Source: Bursaphelenchus xylophilus | Lineage: Eukaryota > Nematoda > Chromadorea > Rhabditida > Aphelenchoididae | Assembly: GCA_904066235.2 (NCBI GenBank) | Contig: CAJFCV020000005.1 | Coordinates: 3,467,501-3,531,500, forward strand | Direction: 5' to 3' | DNA length: 64,000 nt | The notes under the pieces: model-generated | Database searches by the model: none | Seen by the model: the letters and a program-made list of their open reading frames with translations, nothing else | What the model was told of the DNA's origin: nothing | Made by a program: the position numbers and the translations under genes | Part shown: piece after piece, positions 45,866 through 57,535 of the stretch | Position numbering within the stretch: the first letter of the stretch is position 1 | How the letters are laid out: every line of letters starts with the position of its first letter

Positions 45866-46105
45866 AACATCCATCTGGAACCATCTCGAATATTGTAGAC
45901 TGCTACAATCTCGGAAAAAAAACCGGTCTCCAATTCTTCCTCATGACTCTTATTACCTTTGTGCATTCTAAACCTCTTTTGTTGTTGATGTTTTTATTGA
46001 AATAAATAAAAACTTGAGATACCTTCAATGAAAACAATGATTAAATTAGAGTAGAAAACAAAAGGGTACAAAACAATACCACAGTAACTGGAATAGTTGT
46101 CCAAA

Positions 46106-46749
46106 TTACTTTCCAATGGCTTGGGGGTTCTTCAATACCATGATCACCGAATCTCCTCGAAGGAACATCTTGGAAATGAAGCGATCCTTCGCTACGGGCT
46201 TCGCCTTCTTCTTGCCTTTACCGGTTGATGGAAGTTCCGTCCACATTTCTTTCACATCTTCGAGGATCATGTTGCAGTGTCTGAAAAGAGGAAGAATTTA
46301 GTTTGTTGAAGTAAAAGAAGGGCATTCATACTTAAGAATATTTAGTTTTGTCTCTACTTTTTATTATCCATGCCTTAGCACTTCAAGAAACTCCAAAAAT
46401 AATCCCAAAGGCAGATTCCCTCAAATAAAACAACTTGACAACCTTCTAAACCCCTTTCAAACAAGTTTGGAGCATTCATTCTGCCCCTAACCATCTGCCT
46501 TTCAAAAACCTCAAAATCCGTTTTATTCTCCATACCTAAAGTCCAAATCCAAGAAAATCTACAAAAAACATACCTATCAAAAGCCTTCACTCTTCCCAGA
46601 AGCTTCCTGTTGTTTCGGCAGTTGATCAGGACCTGACCATTATTCTGAACGGACTGGTTGAGGACGGAAAGTGGGCCAATTTTGAATTCTTCTTGTTCCA
46701 GAGCATCCAGCTCCTCCTGGGACATCTCAGCACGTGGTTTAGCAGCCAT
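46106..46749 (-). CDS. snr-4: Small nuclear ribonucleoprotein SmD2
   Basis: Exons 46749-46574 and 46280-46106 give 116 aa, the standard SmD2 length. It is one of the seven Sm ring proteins of U1, U2, U4 and U5 snRNPs. The Sm1 and Sm2 motifs are complete: [37 protein letters not shown] and [15 protein letters not shown], nearly identical to the human protein. The acceptor-like sequence TTTTCGCAG ends at about 46793 on the minus strand, 43 nt upstream of the start, without a visible donor, suggesting a spliced leader. Confidence 0.96.
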
Positions 46750-47416
46750 CGTTGATTATGATTGAAGCAGACACTAGACTTGCTTAGAAGATCTGCGAAA
46801 ATGTCGAAATTTTCTTGCAAAAAGCGGTAAAAGCAGTTGCTGCGGAATGCCAAAGCTTTGTTGTTTTCGTGGTGGGGCTTAATTTTATAGTAAGAAAATG
46901 AAAGTAATTGCCCTACAATGACAAGTTGTACTGTAAAACAAAGTTTTATCGTGAAATTTCAATCTTCAGAGCTATTATTACTTATGATGTTACTTATTAT
47001 CCCATTGATCTTTGAAAATTTCCTCGAAATTTCGTTTTTAGCGAAAATTTCGAACTTCTGAAGCGTAATCGATACGGATTTGAATAAATTTCACTTAGCC
47101 CGTCCATACGGGCCTTCACATGCACAGTTGCAAGGGCTTATAACTGAAAAATTGACTGAAATCGGGGTCCAGACAGCGGCTCAAAACTTCGAAGAACTAT
47201 CAGATCGAAACGGTTTGTTCGGCGATGATACGTTCCACTTACTCGCTGTAATTTGTTGCTACATATTACTGTGCACTCTGACAAGAAAAATCCCAAAGTT
47301 TTCTGGGAGTTTCATAAGAGGTTTACGGATTAAAATTTGGAGGGAATAACACCTTGTTATTGAATAAAAAAGTAACAATATCTCCTAATTTAATTGTTGC
47401 CTAAAACGTGAAAGTT
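46750..47416. other. Divergent spacer between SmD2 and aquaporin, with unexplained open stretch
   Basis: Mostly AT-rich, but 47080-47349 stays open on the plus strand for 90 codons with mixed composition (words such as LARPYGPSHAQLQGL, then a hydrophobic LLAVICCYILLC). It has no ATG and I cannot join it to an upstream exon in frame. It could be the last exon of a small gene or a decayed gene. I recognise no family. Confidence 0.3.
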
Positions 47417-48838
47417 ATGGGTGATAATTCGGATCTCCATATGACTCGGTTGGAACGTCTTCGAGCCAAATATCGGATCCGGAATCCGCTGAAACGCCGG
47501 ATTTTGTCCGAATTCGCCGCCACTTCCTTTCTAATGGTAAATTCTCTTTCCATCCTTGGAGATTCTGTAGTATGCTGGATTTTCAGCCGGAGCCCAGACC
47601 ACTCTGAGTCATAATACACAGAATGCCGGATCCTTGGGAGTCTCTATGGCATGGGGATTGTCGCTTGTTTTCGCGATTCAAATGAGCTATCATCTTTCAG
47701 GTAAAGGGTGGTAAAACTCACGTCAACTGGATCTAAATTTGATTGTAATTTAATTTATTTAATTTTCAGGATCACATCTTAACCCAGCCATCTCATTTGC
47801 CGCGTGGACTTTCGGGGATTTGCCATTTACGGACTTTCTTTTGTACACGGCCGTCCAAACGGCCGCTAGCTTTCTTGGCGCTTTTTTGACGTTTGTTATG
47901 TACTTCGGTAAGTGGTCTATAGTCATTTTTAACATGGGACTTTCGTATTTTACAACCTCCTAGAAATATTTTTCTATCAAACATCTCAAAATTTTATAAT
48001 CATCATATTTTTTTGTCATGTACAATATCAAAAATCTTCATTCCAGACAAAATCAACGAATTTGACGGAGGTCATCGTTCCGTTTCTGGTGACACAGGGA
48101 CTGCTGGCATCTTTGCAACATATCCCGGAAACCATCTAAGTCTCGTTGGATCGATTTTTGATCAAATTTGTTGCACTGCTATGATGGCTTGCACCTCTTC
48201 GATTGTGACTGACAAACGAAATAAAATCCCGAGTTGGGCACAGCCATCGCTTCTGGGAGCCATGTTGTTGACAATTTGCTTGGGATTCGGATTAAATGCG
48301 GGAAACGCAATGAGTAAGGAAGAGGTGATGATATTGTACTTGGGCTACATAGAAAGAGCTAGTGCTCAGAGGAGCAAGCTCTGATTTTTCTCAAATTTTA
48401 CATATAGCGTCTGCAAAGGTTGTTTATCAAAGCCTAAAAGTTTCAGCTCGTTTTTTATGGGCAGAGCTGGGATATTCAACAAAGTTTTTTTAGAGAGAGA
48501 GTGTGCAAAATGAGGAGAGTTGGTCAGATAATTAATTTTTTTACATTTCAGACCCAGCTCGTGACCTTGGCCCTCGATTATTCACCTTCCTGGCCGGCTA
48601 TGGCAGTGAGGTCTTCAGTTATCGCGATTATCAGTGGTTTCTGGTCCCCGTTGTCTGCCCTTTTATTGGCGCCGTCTTGGGAATGTGGGGATATCAGCTG
48701 ATGATCGGAATCCACATCCCCGATGATGATGAGGAAGAGCAGACGGACACTGGTATCCCTGACATTCCAAGCACATCGGCTAGCCAGACGGAGATTCTGG
48801 AACATTTGGCACGGGCGAGATTACACTCTTTAGTGTAA
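47417..48838 (+). CDS. Aquaglyceroporin (GlpF-type channel)
   Basis: Exons 47417-47536, 47571-47700, 47770-47907, 48047-48313 and 48552-48838 encode 313 aa. The two channel boxes are complete: HLNPAIS (NPA at 88-90) and NPARDLGPR (NPA at 219-221). The Asp directly after the second NPA and the long extracellular loop with the GTAGIFATYP segment are marks of glycerol-conducting aquaporins, so it should pass water and small polyols through the plasma membrane. The C-terminal tail is acidic (DDDEEEQTD). The first intron is just 34 nt; its acceptor at 47570 (CTGTAG) was chosen because the downstream TTTTCAG would break the frame. C. elegans aqp-1, -3, -7 and -8 are likely relatives. Confidence 0.92.
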
Positions 48839-48979
48839 TGAGAGGAAGGCCGACTAGATGATTATTTAATAGCATTTAAAATATTATTTATATAGATTAG
48901 TAAATTTTAAAAAGATTATAGTGATGATATTTTGAATTTACATTTTTCCATGAATGTTTGGCTACCGACATTCCAACGT

Positions 48980-49525
48980 GTTCTCACTAGGGAAGTCTAC
49001 AAACGTTTGGTTTTTCAGCCTGCTCAGAAACCACTGCAATATTGAAGAAAACCTCTCCGAGGCCGCTTTGTATCATTTTTCAAGGGCTCTTCAATGATGT
49101 ATGTCACTTCTCATTTGGCGAGAGTCAGTTTTTACACTTCCCTCGCCACACAAGGATTTCGAAAAGTTGCAAATGAAATTTAAGAGTGCTATCACTGGAA
49201 ATTCAACACTATTTTTTGCCTCTGTTATACCATTTGATATCAAATTCGGAGTCCACGGTTTTATCGACCGGTTGGAAAGTCATTGCCGATTTTTAAAATA
49301 TTTCGCTCCATCTCCTCATCATAAATATTGTCTTTCAAAATTTTATTCATCAAAGAATTAAAGGACATTATAAGATCGCTACAAGCAAAATCTACGGTTA
49401 AGACGCAGTTCGATTACAATATTTTTTTAGAATTTCTATCGCAAGTTTCTCCAAGTCATTCTGAGGAAACTACAGTACTTCAATATTCGGGTAATGGCAG
49501 TGTTGTTAAGAAAAATCTTGCATGA
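48980..49525 (+). pseudogene. Unrecognised possible gene or gene remnant
   Basis: Two overlapping frames (49101-49361 and 49328-49525) have ordinary protein-like composition (for example FFASVIPFDIKFGVHGFID, then FLEFLSQVSPSHSEE) but shift frame around 49330, with no splice sites that would join them neatly. An upstream open piece (about 49017-49094) is followed by a GTATGT donor. This may be a small multi-exon gene or a decayed one. I recognise no family; low certainty. Confidence 0.25.
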
Positions 49526-49540
49526 ATGTTTCAACAAATT

Positions 49541-52500
49541 TTACTGGAAGAATTCAATCTTCCCCATGATTCGAAGCCGGCAGATACTGCAATGATCCAT
49601 GGCGTCAGCACAACCCTTGCAGCAAGTGAAGTGAAGACAGGGCATGAAGATTACTTCTCTCTGGAAAAAATAACATTTTGATGACATACTATGTTTCAGA
49701 TCATTATAACTTTTTACTGACATATCTTACTGTAACAAAACTTTTAGACAATGTAGTAAACTTACTCTAGAATCCATGCAGACCCCGCAGACGGGTCCTT
49801 GAGTTTGTCTTTGCTCCAATTCTCGGACTTCTTCACTTAGTCTGTCTACTTCGGAGCTTAGGCGAGTGACCTCGGAATTGGACTCTTGGCTGAGCTGATG
49901 GATCTGACGATCTTTCGATTTGATCTTAAAACTAGTTGTATTCAGTTTACAGAGGTTTTGATTAGATATTTTACTCAAGATGAGCTTTTTTAGCGACCAA
50001 ATGGCTATACAAAGTCTTTAAAAAGTTTTCGGGAAAAGTCATCAAAAAGATTTTTTTTTTCAAAAACTTTGCCAATAATGTCATTTCAAAGTGTCTTTAA
50101 AAGCGTCTAAATACTACAACATTCCCTTAAAAGACATTTAATAACTACCACATAAACTTACCATGTCTCTAAGATCATTGATCTCCCTGACCGCACGATG
50201 CGACCGATCATTCTCCTTGACCAATCTGGCGATTTCGTCATTCAGACTATTCCGAACCTGCAATCATTTCCCGTTATTCGCGAATATCGTCAGAATGCTC
50301 CAAAAAATATGTAAATCGCCCCCACCTCGTCGGCTTTTCTCATCTCGGCGTCGTGACGTCGCTGCAACGCCTCGTAATCCCTTTGTTGGCGCACGATGTC
50401 CGCTTCTCGGAGTTGAATGTCTTTCAGCTGGAAATGTTGGAATGAAAGGTAAAATACAGTGTAATCTTTTTAGATTTACATTGTTAATAGAATTTAGAGG
50501 CTTCATGATTGCACAGTGCACAATTCTAACGTTTTCGAGCGGTCCAAAAAGGATTGTCAACTGCACCGTGCGGAAAAGTTAGTTCGGCTGCACAGTGCAA
50601 ATTGAAAAAAGAAAAGAATGTGCACAATTAGAAAGTTTTCAAGCGTTTTAAAAAAAATGTGGACTGCACTGTGCGAAAAAAGTTCATTTGGTTGCACAGT
50701 GCGAAAAAACTATTTTTCTGTCTGCACTGTGCAAATTCAAAAAATTGATGTTTGCACAATAAGAATAAAAATTTTTTGATTGCACAGTGCACAACTAGGA
50801 AGTTAGAGCGGTCCAAAAATCCAAAATTTCCGGCTGCACGGCGCGGAAAAAAGTTCGTTCGGTTGCACTGTGCAAATTCAAAAAAATTGATGATTTCACA
50901 GTAAGAACCGAGAGATTTTTTGATTTCACGGTGCGACATCAGCATCAAAGATTTGACGGCTGACGTGAGAAATGAAAAATTCAAAAATTAGCGAATCGCA
51001 CAGTGCTATGCACAGTGCAAGACAAACAAAATCTCTAACCGCACAGTGCGAAACAAAAAAATTCCAACTGCACCGTGCGAAATAAAAAATTTTCCAACCG
51101 CACCGTGCGAAGTCGAGAAATTTCCAACCGCACTGTGCGAAACAAAAAATTTTCAAACTGCACAGTGCGAAACAAAAAATTTTCCAAGCGCACTACGCAA
51201 AATCGAGAAATTATTGATTACACAATATACAAAAATAAAGTTTTTGCCTATAAGAAGCAGAAAATCAGGCCACATACATTATCCTGAATTCTCCTATTCG
51301 CATTCTCCAATCGCTTTTCGATCTCCCCGTAATTTTTGAACAGCACTTCTTGTTGTCGAATCTTCTCATCCCTCAATTTCAGAAGATCCCTGAGGCTTTC
51401 GTTTTCGTTCAGACTGTTCTCCAGCTTCCTCTAGAACAATATTATACTGTATTTTTTCCAACTTACTCTAAGTTCATGATTTATTTGCTGAAATTCCTCG
51501 AAATGTCGGCGATTTTCGTTTTCAAAGGTGTCAATCAGCCGTTGAATGGAGCTTTTGACCTGAACCTTGCTCGAATGATGACTATAATCGGGCAGAGAGT
51601 AGTCCAGACTTCGATGCAAAGATGTGGCCGACGGAAATCGTCGGAGATTCTTCAAGGATTGGGATCGGTGGACCTCTCGGGTTGGGTCGGGGCCATGAGA
51701 TTCGTAATCTCGAAGCGTCCGAATGATCGAGGAACCCTCTCCGAAAATCTTTCCACGCCCTTGACACTTGATTCGTGTCCTTTCGGACCTAAAAGATCAG
51801 AATATTAGACTTCAAATATCAAAGAATAGTCATCAATATCTAAAACAACATACCAAGGTAAGGTGGCAGCGCCATCAATATCTTTTTCGTGGCATCCACC
51901 GATCGCTGATGAGCTTGGGAACCGAGAGATACTCGATCGAAGACTTGGAGAGTTGAAATTTGTGGGAGAACCGCGCTTCTCCTTCTGGATGTAACTCAAG
52001 GCATCGATCATCGAACTGATCGATTCAAACGGCTCAAATGGCTGAAATGAAAATTAAATTTGTGAGTGAAACTCTGAAGGCATTAAGAATGCTTTTGAAC
52101 GAAAATCTGGCATTTTTTTGGAATTTTTAGGAACCTATTTTTGATCTGCACCGTGCAGTTTTTTTGGGTGCACTGTGCATTTTAAAGAGGTCGAAAAATT
52201 TTGCTAAAATCGCAATAGTGGTTAAAAATAATATTAAATTTAAACTTAGAGGCTCGCTAAATACAATTTTGTCACCTATAATATCTATGTCCTTACTCGC
52301 ACAGGGCGAAAAGTAATCAAATTTTAATTATTAAAATTTCACAGTACAAGTAAAAAAATTTGCAAAAAAACATTTATAAAAACTGTTAAACGAGTCACAT
52401 TGAAATTTCCGAAGCCCTACCTTATCACAACTATCCTTATTAGTCCATTCCAGCGCTGCCCAGACCTCCGTATCACTGTATCCCATTTCCTTGGCATTCC

Positions 52501-52543
52501 GTAACTGATCGCTTAGTCGTCTGTCAGCAGCATCAAAAGTCAT
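49541..52543 (-). CDS. UBA / coiled-coil / RING-finger protein, putative E3 ubiquitin ligase
   Basis: Exons 52543-52421, 52041-51854, 51788-51467, 51430-51278, 50427-50326, 50257-50162, 49924-49766 and 49660-49541 give 420 aa. The first exon (KEMGYSDTEVWAALEWTN) looks like a UBA ubiquitin-binding domain. Residues about 190-370 are charged heptads typical of coiled coil. The C-terminal RING covers about 374-413: CGVC, CLHFTCCKGC and CSIC, matching the C3HC4 pattern of C-terminal RINGs in the IAP class. The layout suggests a soluble E3 ligase that dimerises through its coiled coil. I do not recognise a named orthologue. Intron 4 (50428-51277) is occupied by a GCACNGTGC array, while the neighbouring intron at 51431-51466 is only 36 nt. 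Confidence 0.8.
50505..51235. repeat. GCACNGTGC array in RING-gene intron 4
   Basis: At least fifteen palindromes or one-off variants between 50513 and 51165. The left part contains a duplicated block with the word AGCGGTCCAAAAA (near 50540 and 50808). The right part (51036-51200) is a simple tandem array with a ~30-bp period: CCGCACCGTGCGAA or CTGCACAGTGCGAA followed by AAAAATTTTC. I find no clean terminal inverted repeats around the whole stretch. Confidence 0.85.
52140..52180. repeat. Isolated pair of GCACNGTGC palindromes, RING-gene intron 1
   Basis: GCACCGTGC near 52149 and GCACTGTGC near 52169 lie about 20 bp apart in the intron between the UBA exon and the next exon, with no further copies around them. 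Confidence 0.65.
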
Positions 52544-52948
52544 TGCAATTACTTTTGGATTAAGTAAGACTTCCTTTAGGGTCTATTCCCCAAGGGTTTG
52601 AGATTCCACCTAAAATTGGGAGGGGTTTTCTATATTCAACTAGAAAGGCTACTATAACATAAAAAATGATAAAAAAAGTGTACTGAATATCAAGAACTGA
52701 CGTCGCTGATAATTATTTTGCCTAACTAATCAATTTCAACTTCATTCCGTTTTTAATTCGGTTCAAAATACCCGATTTTCAATTATATTACACTAGATGA
52801 CATCCCATATAAAATCATCAATTACAGTAACCTAAACTTAAATGATGACCCTAGCACAAACAGTATAGGTAAAAAACAAAATAAACTCCCAATAAAAAAA
52901 ATTCTCCCAGCAATCCCGACATTCCAACGACAGTCGGGAGACAAAAAC

Positions 52949-53111
52949 TCAGCAATTGTATTCACTCTTTTTCGGATCAAAACCCGAATAATCGGAGGGA
53001 AGTGGAAGCTTTGGCTTCACGGTGCGATCAAAGATAGGCGACAATCGCCTTTTGGAGGTCGAATTCGAATATTTGTTTGAGGAATATTTGAATTCCGATC
53101 CAGCCCTTGCC
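52949..53111 (-). other. Orphan exon-like segment on the minus strand
   Basis: A 163-nt open stretch with normal amino-acid composition (ending PSDYSGFDPKKSEYNC and a stop) directly follows a CGCCTCAG acceptor. The sequence is richer in GC than the surrounding spacer and looks like a terminal coding exon, but I cannot find an upstream exon in frame before the aspartyl-tRNA synthetase stop at 53321. It may be an alternative last exon of that gene or of an unrecognised small gene. Confidence 0.3.
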
Positions 53112-53320
53112 CTGAGGCGGATTTACATTTTAACTGTATTTCACGTTGTGTGAAAGATTATACACGAGTTGTACCCTCAATCAACATTGCCCTTTTACCT
53201 TTCCGTGCGATGTTTCGGGAGTTTAACAACAAAAAACTTTATTTTAGAGATAAACTTGATGTTATACTTAAGAACTTGCGGAATTCATGGGAATTCAGAT
53301 GATTTCAGCGGCGAACCCTT

Positions 53321-55375
53321 CTATGGGGTCAAACGTTTAGGGTCACGGGGGAAGAGTGAGGAGAGACGGATGTTCTTGAGGCCTAGGAAGAGCATTGTGA
53401 CACGTTCCAACCCTAAAAACATCATGGTTAATATAACCGGTGTTCAAAAATCATGTCCAAACCATTCCATTATCCTCTTGACCACCTAAAAACAGCAAAA
53501 ACAATCTCAAACACCTACCAATTCCACCTCCGGCATGCGGAGGGCATCCGTATTTGAAGGCATCGATATAACTTTGGATTTTGGAGATGTCGATTTGATG
53601 GAGCTTTGCTCTCTCCGCCAGCAAAGTCGGGTCATGAATTCTCTGAGCTCCGGAGAGGATCTCCTCGCCTCTCATGAACATATCATAGGAGTTGGACCAT
53701 CTCGAGTCATCCGGGTCGGGCATCGTGTAGAAGGGACGAATGGCCAGAGGGAACTTGTCCAGAACATAAAAGTCGGTCTTGTATTTCTCCCGGACCAATC
53801 TTCCGAGTTCCTTTTCTGTAGGAGTCGAGAGATCTTCGTCTTCCTTTTGGTCAATTCCATTTTCTTGCAAGAGTTTTACACCTTCCCAGTAGTTCAAAAC
53901 CAGCGGTTTCTCGGTGAAAAGGAATGGTTCCGCCTTGTATTGTCTTCCAACAGCTTCAATCTCGGACTGCAAATTGGCTTGAAGGTATTTGAAGACCTCT
54001 ACCATGCAATTGGCAACAGTGTACATAGCCTAAAACAAAAAATTTAGATTAGATGACTAGTCCAATATAATCACCTCATGATAATGGAATTTAAAGGCCA
54101 TTTCCAGATCGAGACCGACGAATTCGGTCATATGCCGATGAGTGTTGGAGTCTTCGGCGCGGAAGACAGCTCCGATGGTGAATACTTTGCCGAAATCTCC
54201 AGCAATCGCCATCTGCTTGTACAGTTGAGGAGATTGGGCAAGGTAGGCCGAGCCTTTGAAGTAGGACACCTAAACGCAAAACAAATAAAAAGAATAAGAT
54301 TTAACGTACCTCAAACACATTAGCTCCACCTTCAGAAGCGGCCGAGATGATCTTCGGAGTGTGAATTTCAATAAAGCCTTTATTAACCAAGGCGGTTCTA
54401 AAGGCATGGCAAATTCCGGCTTGAACTTTGAAAATGGCTTGACTTGTTGGTGTACGTAGGTCAAGGACACTAAAAGGCAAAACATTAAACATTCACTCTT
54501 CTTACATCCGGATTTCTTCACCGTGAATATCTCGTTTTTCTCTTTATGCCTATACATCTCAAAAGTAATATCAAAGACTCACCGATTATCCAGTCTAGAG
54601 TCCAAAGCAACAGTCGGCAGCTCATTGCTAGGATCCTCAGGTCGGGTAGCGTCTTCAATCTGCAGGGGGAGTCTTGGTTCGGCAGCGGAGACCACCCAGA
54701 GCTCCTTGATCTTCAACTCCACCGACTGTTGAGAACAAGAAGTAATGGGCTGAGCCACCTTGCTAATGGTTCCATGTACATCAATAATGGATTCCTAAAT
54801 AAAAAATATAAAAAATAAACCAAAAAAAAAGAATAATTACTCATAAATATTATATTCACCTTGGAGACATTGCCGATGAACTTGAGTAATTGCTTGGAAG
54901 CTTCAGGCCCAACAAAAAGAAGTCCTTGGACAGTGTAGATTTGTTGACGAATGACGACGAAGCCAGTTTTTCCTTTGATTCGTGACGTATGAAGTCTTCC
55001 GCGGACCCAGATGTCCTTTCCATCCAAACTTTCATTCAAATCTTGAACATCCACGAATGTGATATCTTTCTTCTGATCCAATTGACTGGATTGCAAGAGT
55101 TGGTAGGTTCCATACTTGCCAGCGGACACATCTTCACCTTCGTCTTGTTCTTGTTGCTGTTGTTTTTCTCCTTGACTCTAAAAGAGGTGGATAATAAGGC
55201 AAAACCAATTCATACATGTTGTTTGGACCTAAACACAAAAGATAAAAGTAAAAGAACTTACAGCGGCCTTCTTGGCAGCCTTTTCTTGCTGTCTCTTCAA
55301 CTTATTCAACTGACTTTTGGACAATTTCACTTCACCAACACCTTCTTCGACCTCCTGGACCGCAGCGTCAGACAT
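53321..55375 (-). CDS. dars-1: Aspartyl-tRNA synthetase, cytosolic
   Basis: Exons 55375-55262, 55177-54860, 54794-54583, 54469-54310, 54269-54075, 54029-53519 and 53412-53321 give 533 aa. The enzyme charges tRNA-Asp in the cytosol. Order of parts: Lys/Ala/Gln-rich N-terminal extension, OB-fold anticodon-binding domain ([20 protein letters not shown]), then the class II catalytic core with QSPQLYKQM, motif 2 ([12 protein letters not shown] near 303) and motif 3 ([16 protein letters not shown] near 500). The C-terminal PRDPKRLTP is the eukaryotic cytosolic ending. An acceptor TTTTAG ends at about 55390, 14 nt upstream of the ATG, probably for a spliced leader. It is head to head with DENR across about 205 bp. 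Confidence 0.96.
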
Positions 55376-55579
55376 TTTCGGATGTTAACCTAAAAGAAAA
55401 AATAGAAACGCCCAGCTGAGTGATTGGCAGTTCGAGAGTGGCCAGCGGCTCGAGAATTTAGGCAAAACTTTGTGGATTTACATCATGGGAAACACTTGTC
55501 ACACCGCGTCAACTGTGGTTCTCTCCAAAGATTTTTGTCGAAGAATAATTTTAGACCCGAAACTCCTCGGATTCTAAAG
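55376..55579. promoter_or_regulatory. Bidirectional promoter, dars-1 / DENR
   Basis: Two translation genes diverge from a 204-bp spacer, so one shared promoter is likely. No TATA box is seen. Confidence 0.6.
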
Positions 55580-56306
55580 ATGGCGGAGGTAGAGCAACCA
55601 GTAGAGGCTGTGAACGAAAATCTACCCGAGCCTTTGGCCGGGACGGTGCCCAAAGAAGGGGTTTCTTATCCATTGAAGGTGGTCTATTGTGGAGAATGCA
55701 CTCTGCCCATGGAATATTGCGCGTTTGGTGGACGTTCAGCCAAGTGTAAGGAGTGGTTGGACAAGAACTTGTCCGAGCTCACTTCCGAGGGCTTTGCGAT
55801 CAATGACGATGATGGAGATGCGAAGGATGAAAAGAAGCATCAGAAGCGGGGTGGAAAAGGGCAAAGCAAGCCCGTAAAGGTAAGTAGTTTCTTGTTTCTT
55901 TGCCTTTTTGAAGTTTAGATAGAAAGAACAAAGAAGGTGTCAGCTTTGTTTCACACCTAAATTCCGCCATTTTAATAAATTTTTTTATTTTACAAATGGG
56001 AATTCTATCTAGTCCTCATGTCTAATATTGCAGGAGGTGAAAAACCAACAGATCACGTTACAACGAGCTCCTCGAGGCAAGAACAAGTCAGTTACGGTGG
56101 TCAAAGGACTCAACACCTTCAACATTGATCTGAAAGTGGCTAGTAAATTCTTCGCCGGAAAATTTGCATGTGGATCATCAGTAACTGGAGCCGATGAGAT
56201 TGTAATCCAAGGAGATGTGAAGGACGAATTGTTAGACCTGATTCCCGAGAAGTGGAAGGAGGTTCCGGATGATGCGATTACTGATTTGGGAGATCAGAAG
56301 CGATAA
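55580..56306 (+). CDS. DENR: Density-regulated protein (translation reinitiation factor)
   Basis: Exons 55580-55879 and 56034-56306 encode 190 aa; human DENR is 198. DENR pairs with MCTS1 to release deacylated tRNA and 40S subunits after termination and to promote reinitiation. The N-terminal zinc-binding segment ([18 protein letters not shown]) is present, then a Lys-rich linker, then the SUI1/eIF1 domain at about 105-180 ([44 protein letters not shown]). It shares a short bidirectional promoter with dars-1, which gives a translation-related pair. Confidence 0.95.
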
Positions 56307-56586
56307 ATCCGGGAGTGTTGCAAATAGATATCAGTCTATTTATTGGTTCAATTGTTTATTGTTGATATCATTCGATTCTATTCAATAAAATATACCAGTT
56401 TGGATGGGTGAGTACACATAATTCTTTTAAATATCTTGTATATTAAAATATATCAGGCAATCTTCGGACAAATATCTAGTATAATATAATAATTTTTTGT
56501 ACAATCATCGGTATTTACATGCTCCTTGACCATTCAAGGAATCCCCGTAGCTGTGCGTAGTGTTTTCTGACTAATAAAGCGCTTGT

Positions 56587-57535
56587 TCATCGGTATCTTC
56601 GAGGCTGAGTGGGTCTGATTATCATCAATACTGTTGATCCAAATATCGACCAAGCCCATTTGAGGAAGAACATCATGATTCTGAGGAAAATGCTCTCGAG
56701 CAATGTTAGATCTCTTGGTATGATTGCTCGGTTTGTCAGCTCAATCATAGGAGAGTTCTTGAAGGATCTCCGTTGACATCTGAGACATCGAATGATCAGT
56801 CCCTCCTGCTGAGTCAGCCATGCAATAATACAATTGGCACATCCGATCACTCGCTGACATAGTAGACAATACACCGGCAGAGTACAGAGGTCGTTCAGAC
56901 AGATTGGGCAGATATCATTGGGGACATCGAGATTCTTTTGGATCTTTTTCAAAAGATCGCGGATCTGCAGTAATCTGGCGGCATGTCGACGAAAATAGTA
57001 GCCAGATTCGATAGAGGGCTCCGCACTAATCGAAGAGATGCAGTTCATCGCGCTTTCGGCTTGGGCAGCAAGTTCAGCGGAGACTTTGAGAACATCACCT
57101 GAAGCAATGTGGATAAGACAAATTTTAGGCCATAAAAGGTGAAACTGAAGTCTTCAGTGATTCTTCTTGAGTAAAATAGTTTACACAAAGCAGGTAATGC
57201 TGACAAATACCTAAAAATCAAGAAAAAATAAAAAAATCATTACCATTTTCATCAATTTCTACGTTTCCTCCGGCGCCGCATTTTCCACAGACTTTTGTTA
57301 CGTTTGATCGTGTTAACGTGTCGATGATTGGGGCGACAATTTCTTGGTAAGTCTTTCTGCCTGGGTCCTGATTCCGCGACTGCAGTGACAACCTCATTCC
57401 TTCGTTATAAGCGGTGATCTCGGGTAAGATCAGATGTCGCATATAATCACTGCCATACGTCTCGATTCGCGGCTCCAGCAAATCGTATCTTTGTCGAAAT
57501 ACATGGGTGAACATTACCGACTCATCAAGTGTTCT
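56587..57535 (-). CDS. RING-like zinc-finger membrane protein, 5' end uncertain
   Basis: Exons 57535-57244 and 57098-56587 give a continuous frame of about 267 codons; the first ATG in it is at 57514. A zinc-binding region near the exon junction (VCGKCGAGG) is followed by CPICLNDLCTLP, then CLLCQRVIGCANC and CLRC: a RING-like cluster with an unusual last half. The C-terminal 45 residues include a hydrophobic span (IFLRIMMFFLKWAWSIFG), so the protein may be membrane-bound. An AG acceptor at 57536 precedes the first exon. I found no upstream coding exon that joins in frame, so it may receive a spliced leader there. No named family is recognised. Confidence 0.6.

Noticed and set aside
47537..47589. 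Alternative aquaporin intron 1 ending at the TTTTCAG near 47589
   Set aside because: It would shift the frame and bring a stop within a few codons, whereas the CTGTAG acceptor at 47570 continues the aquaporin sequence.
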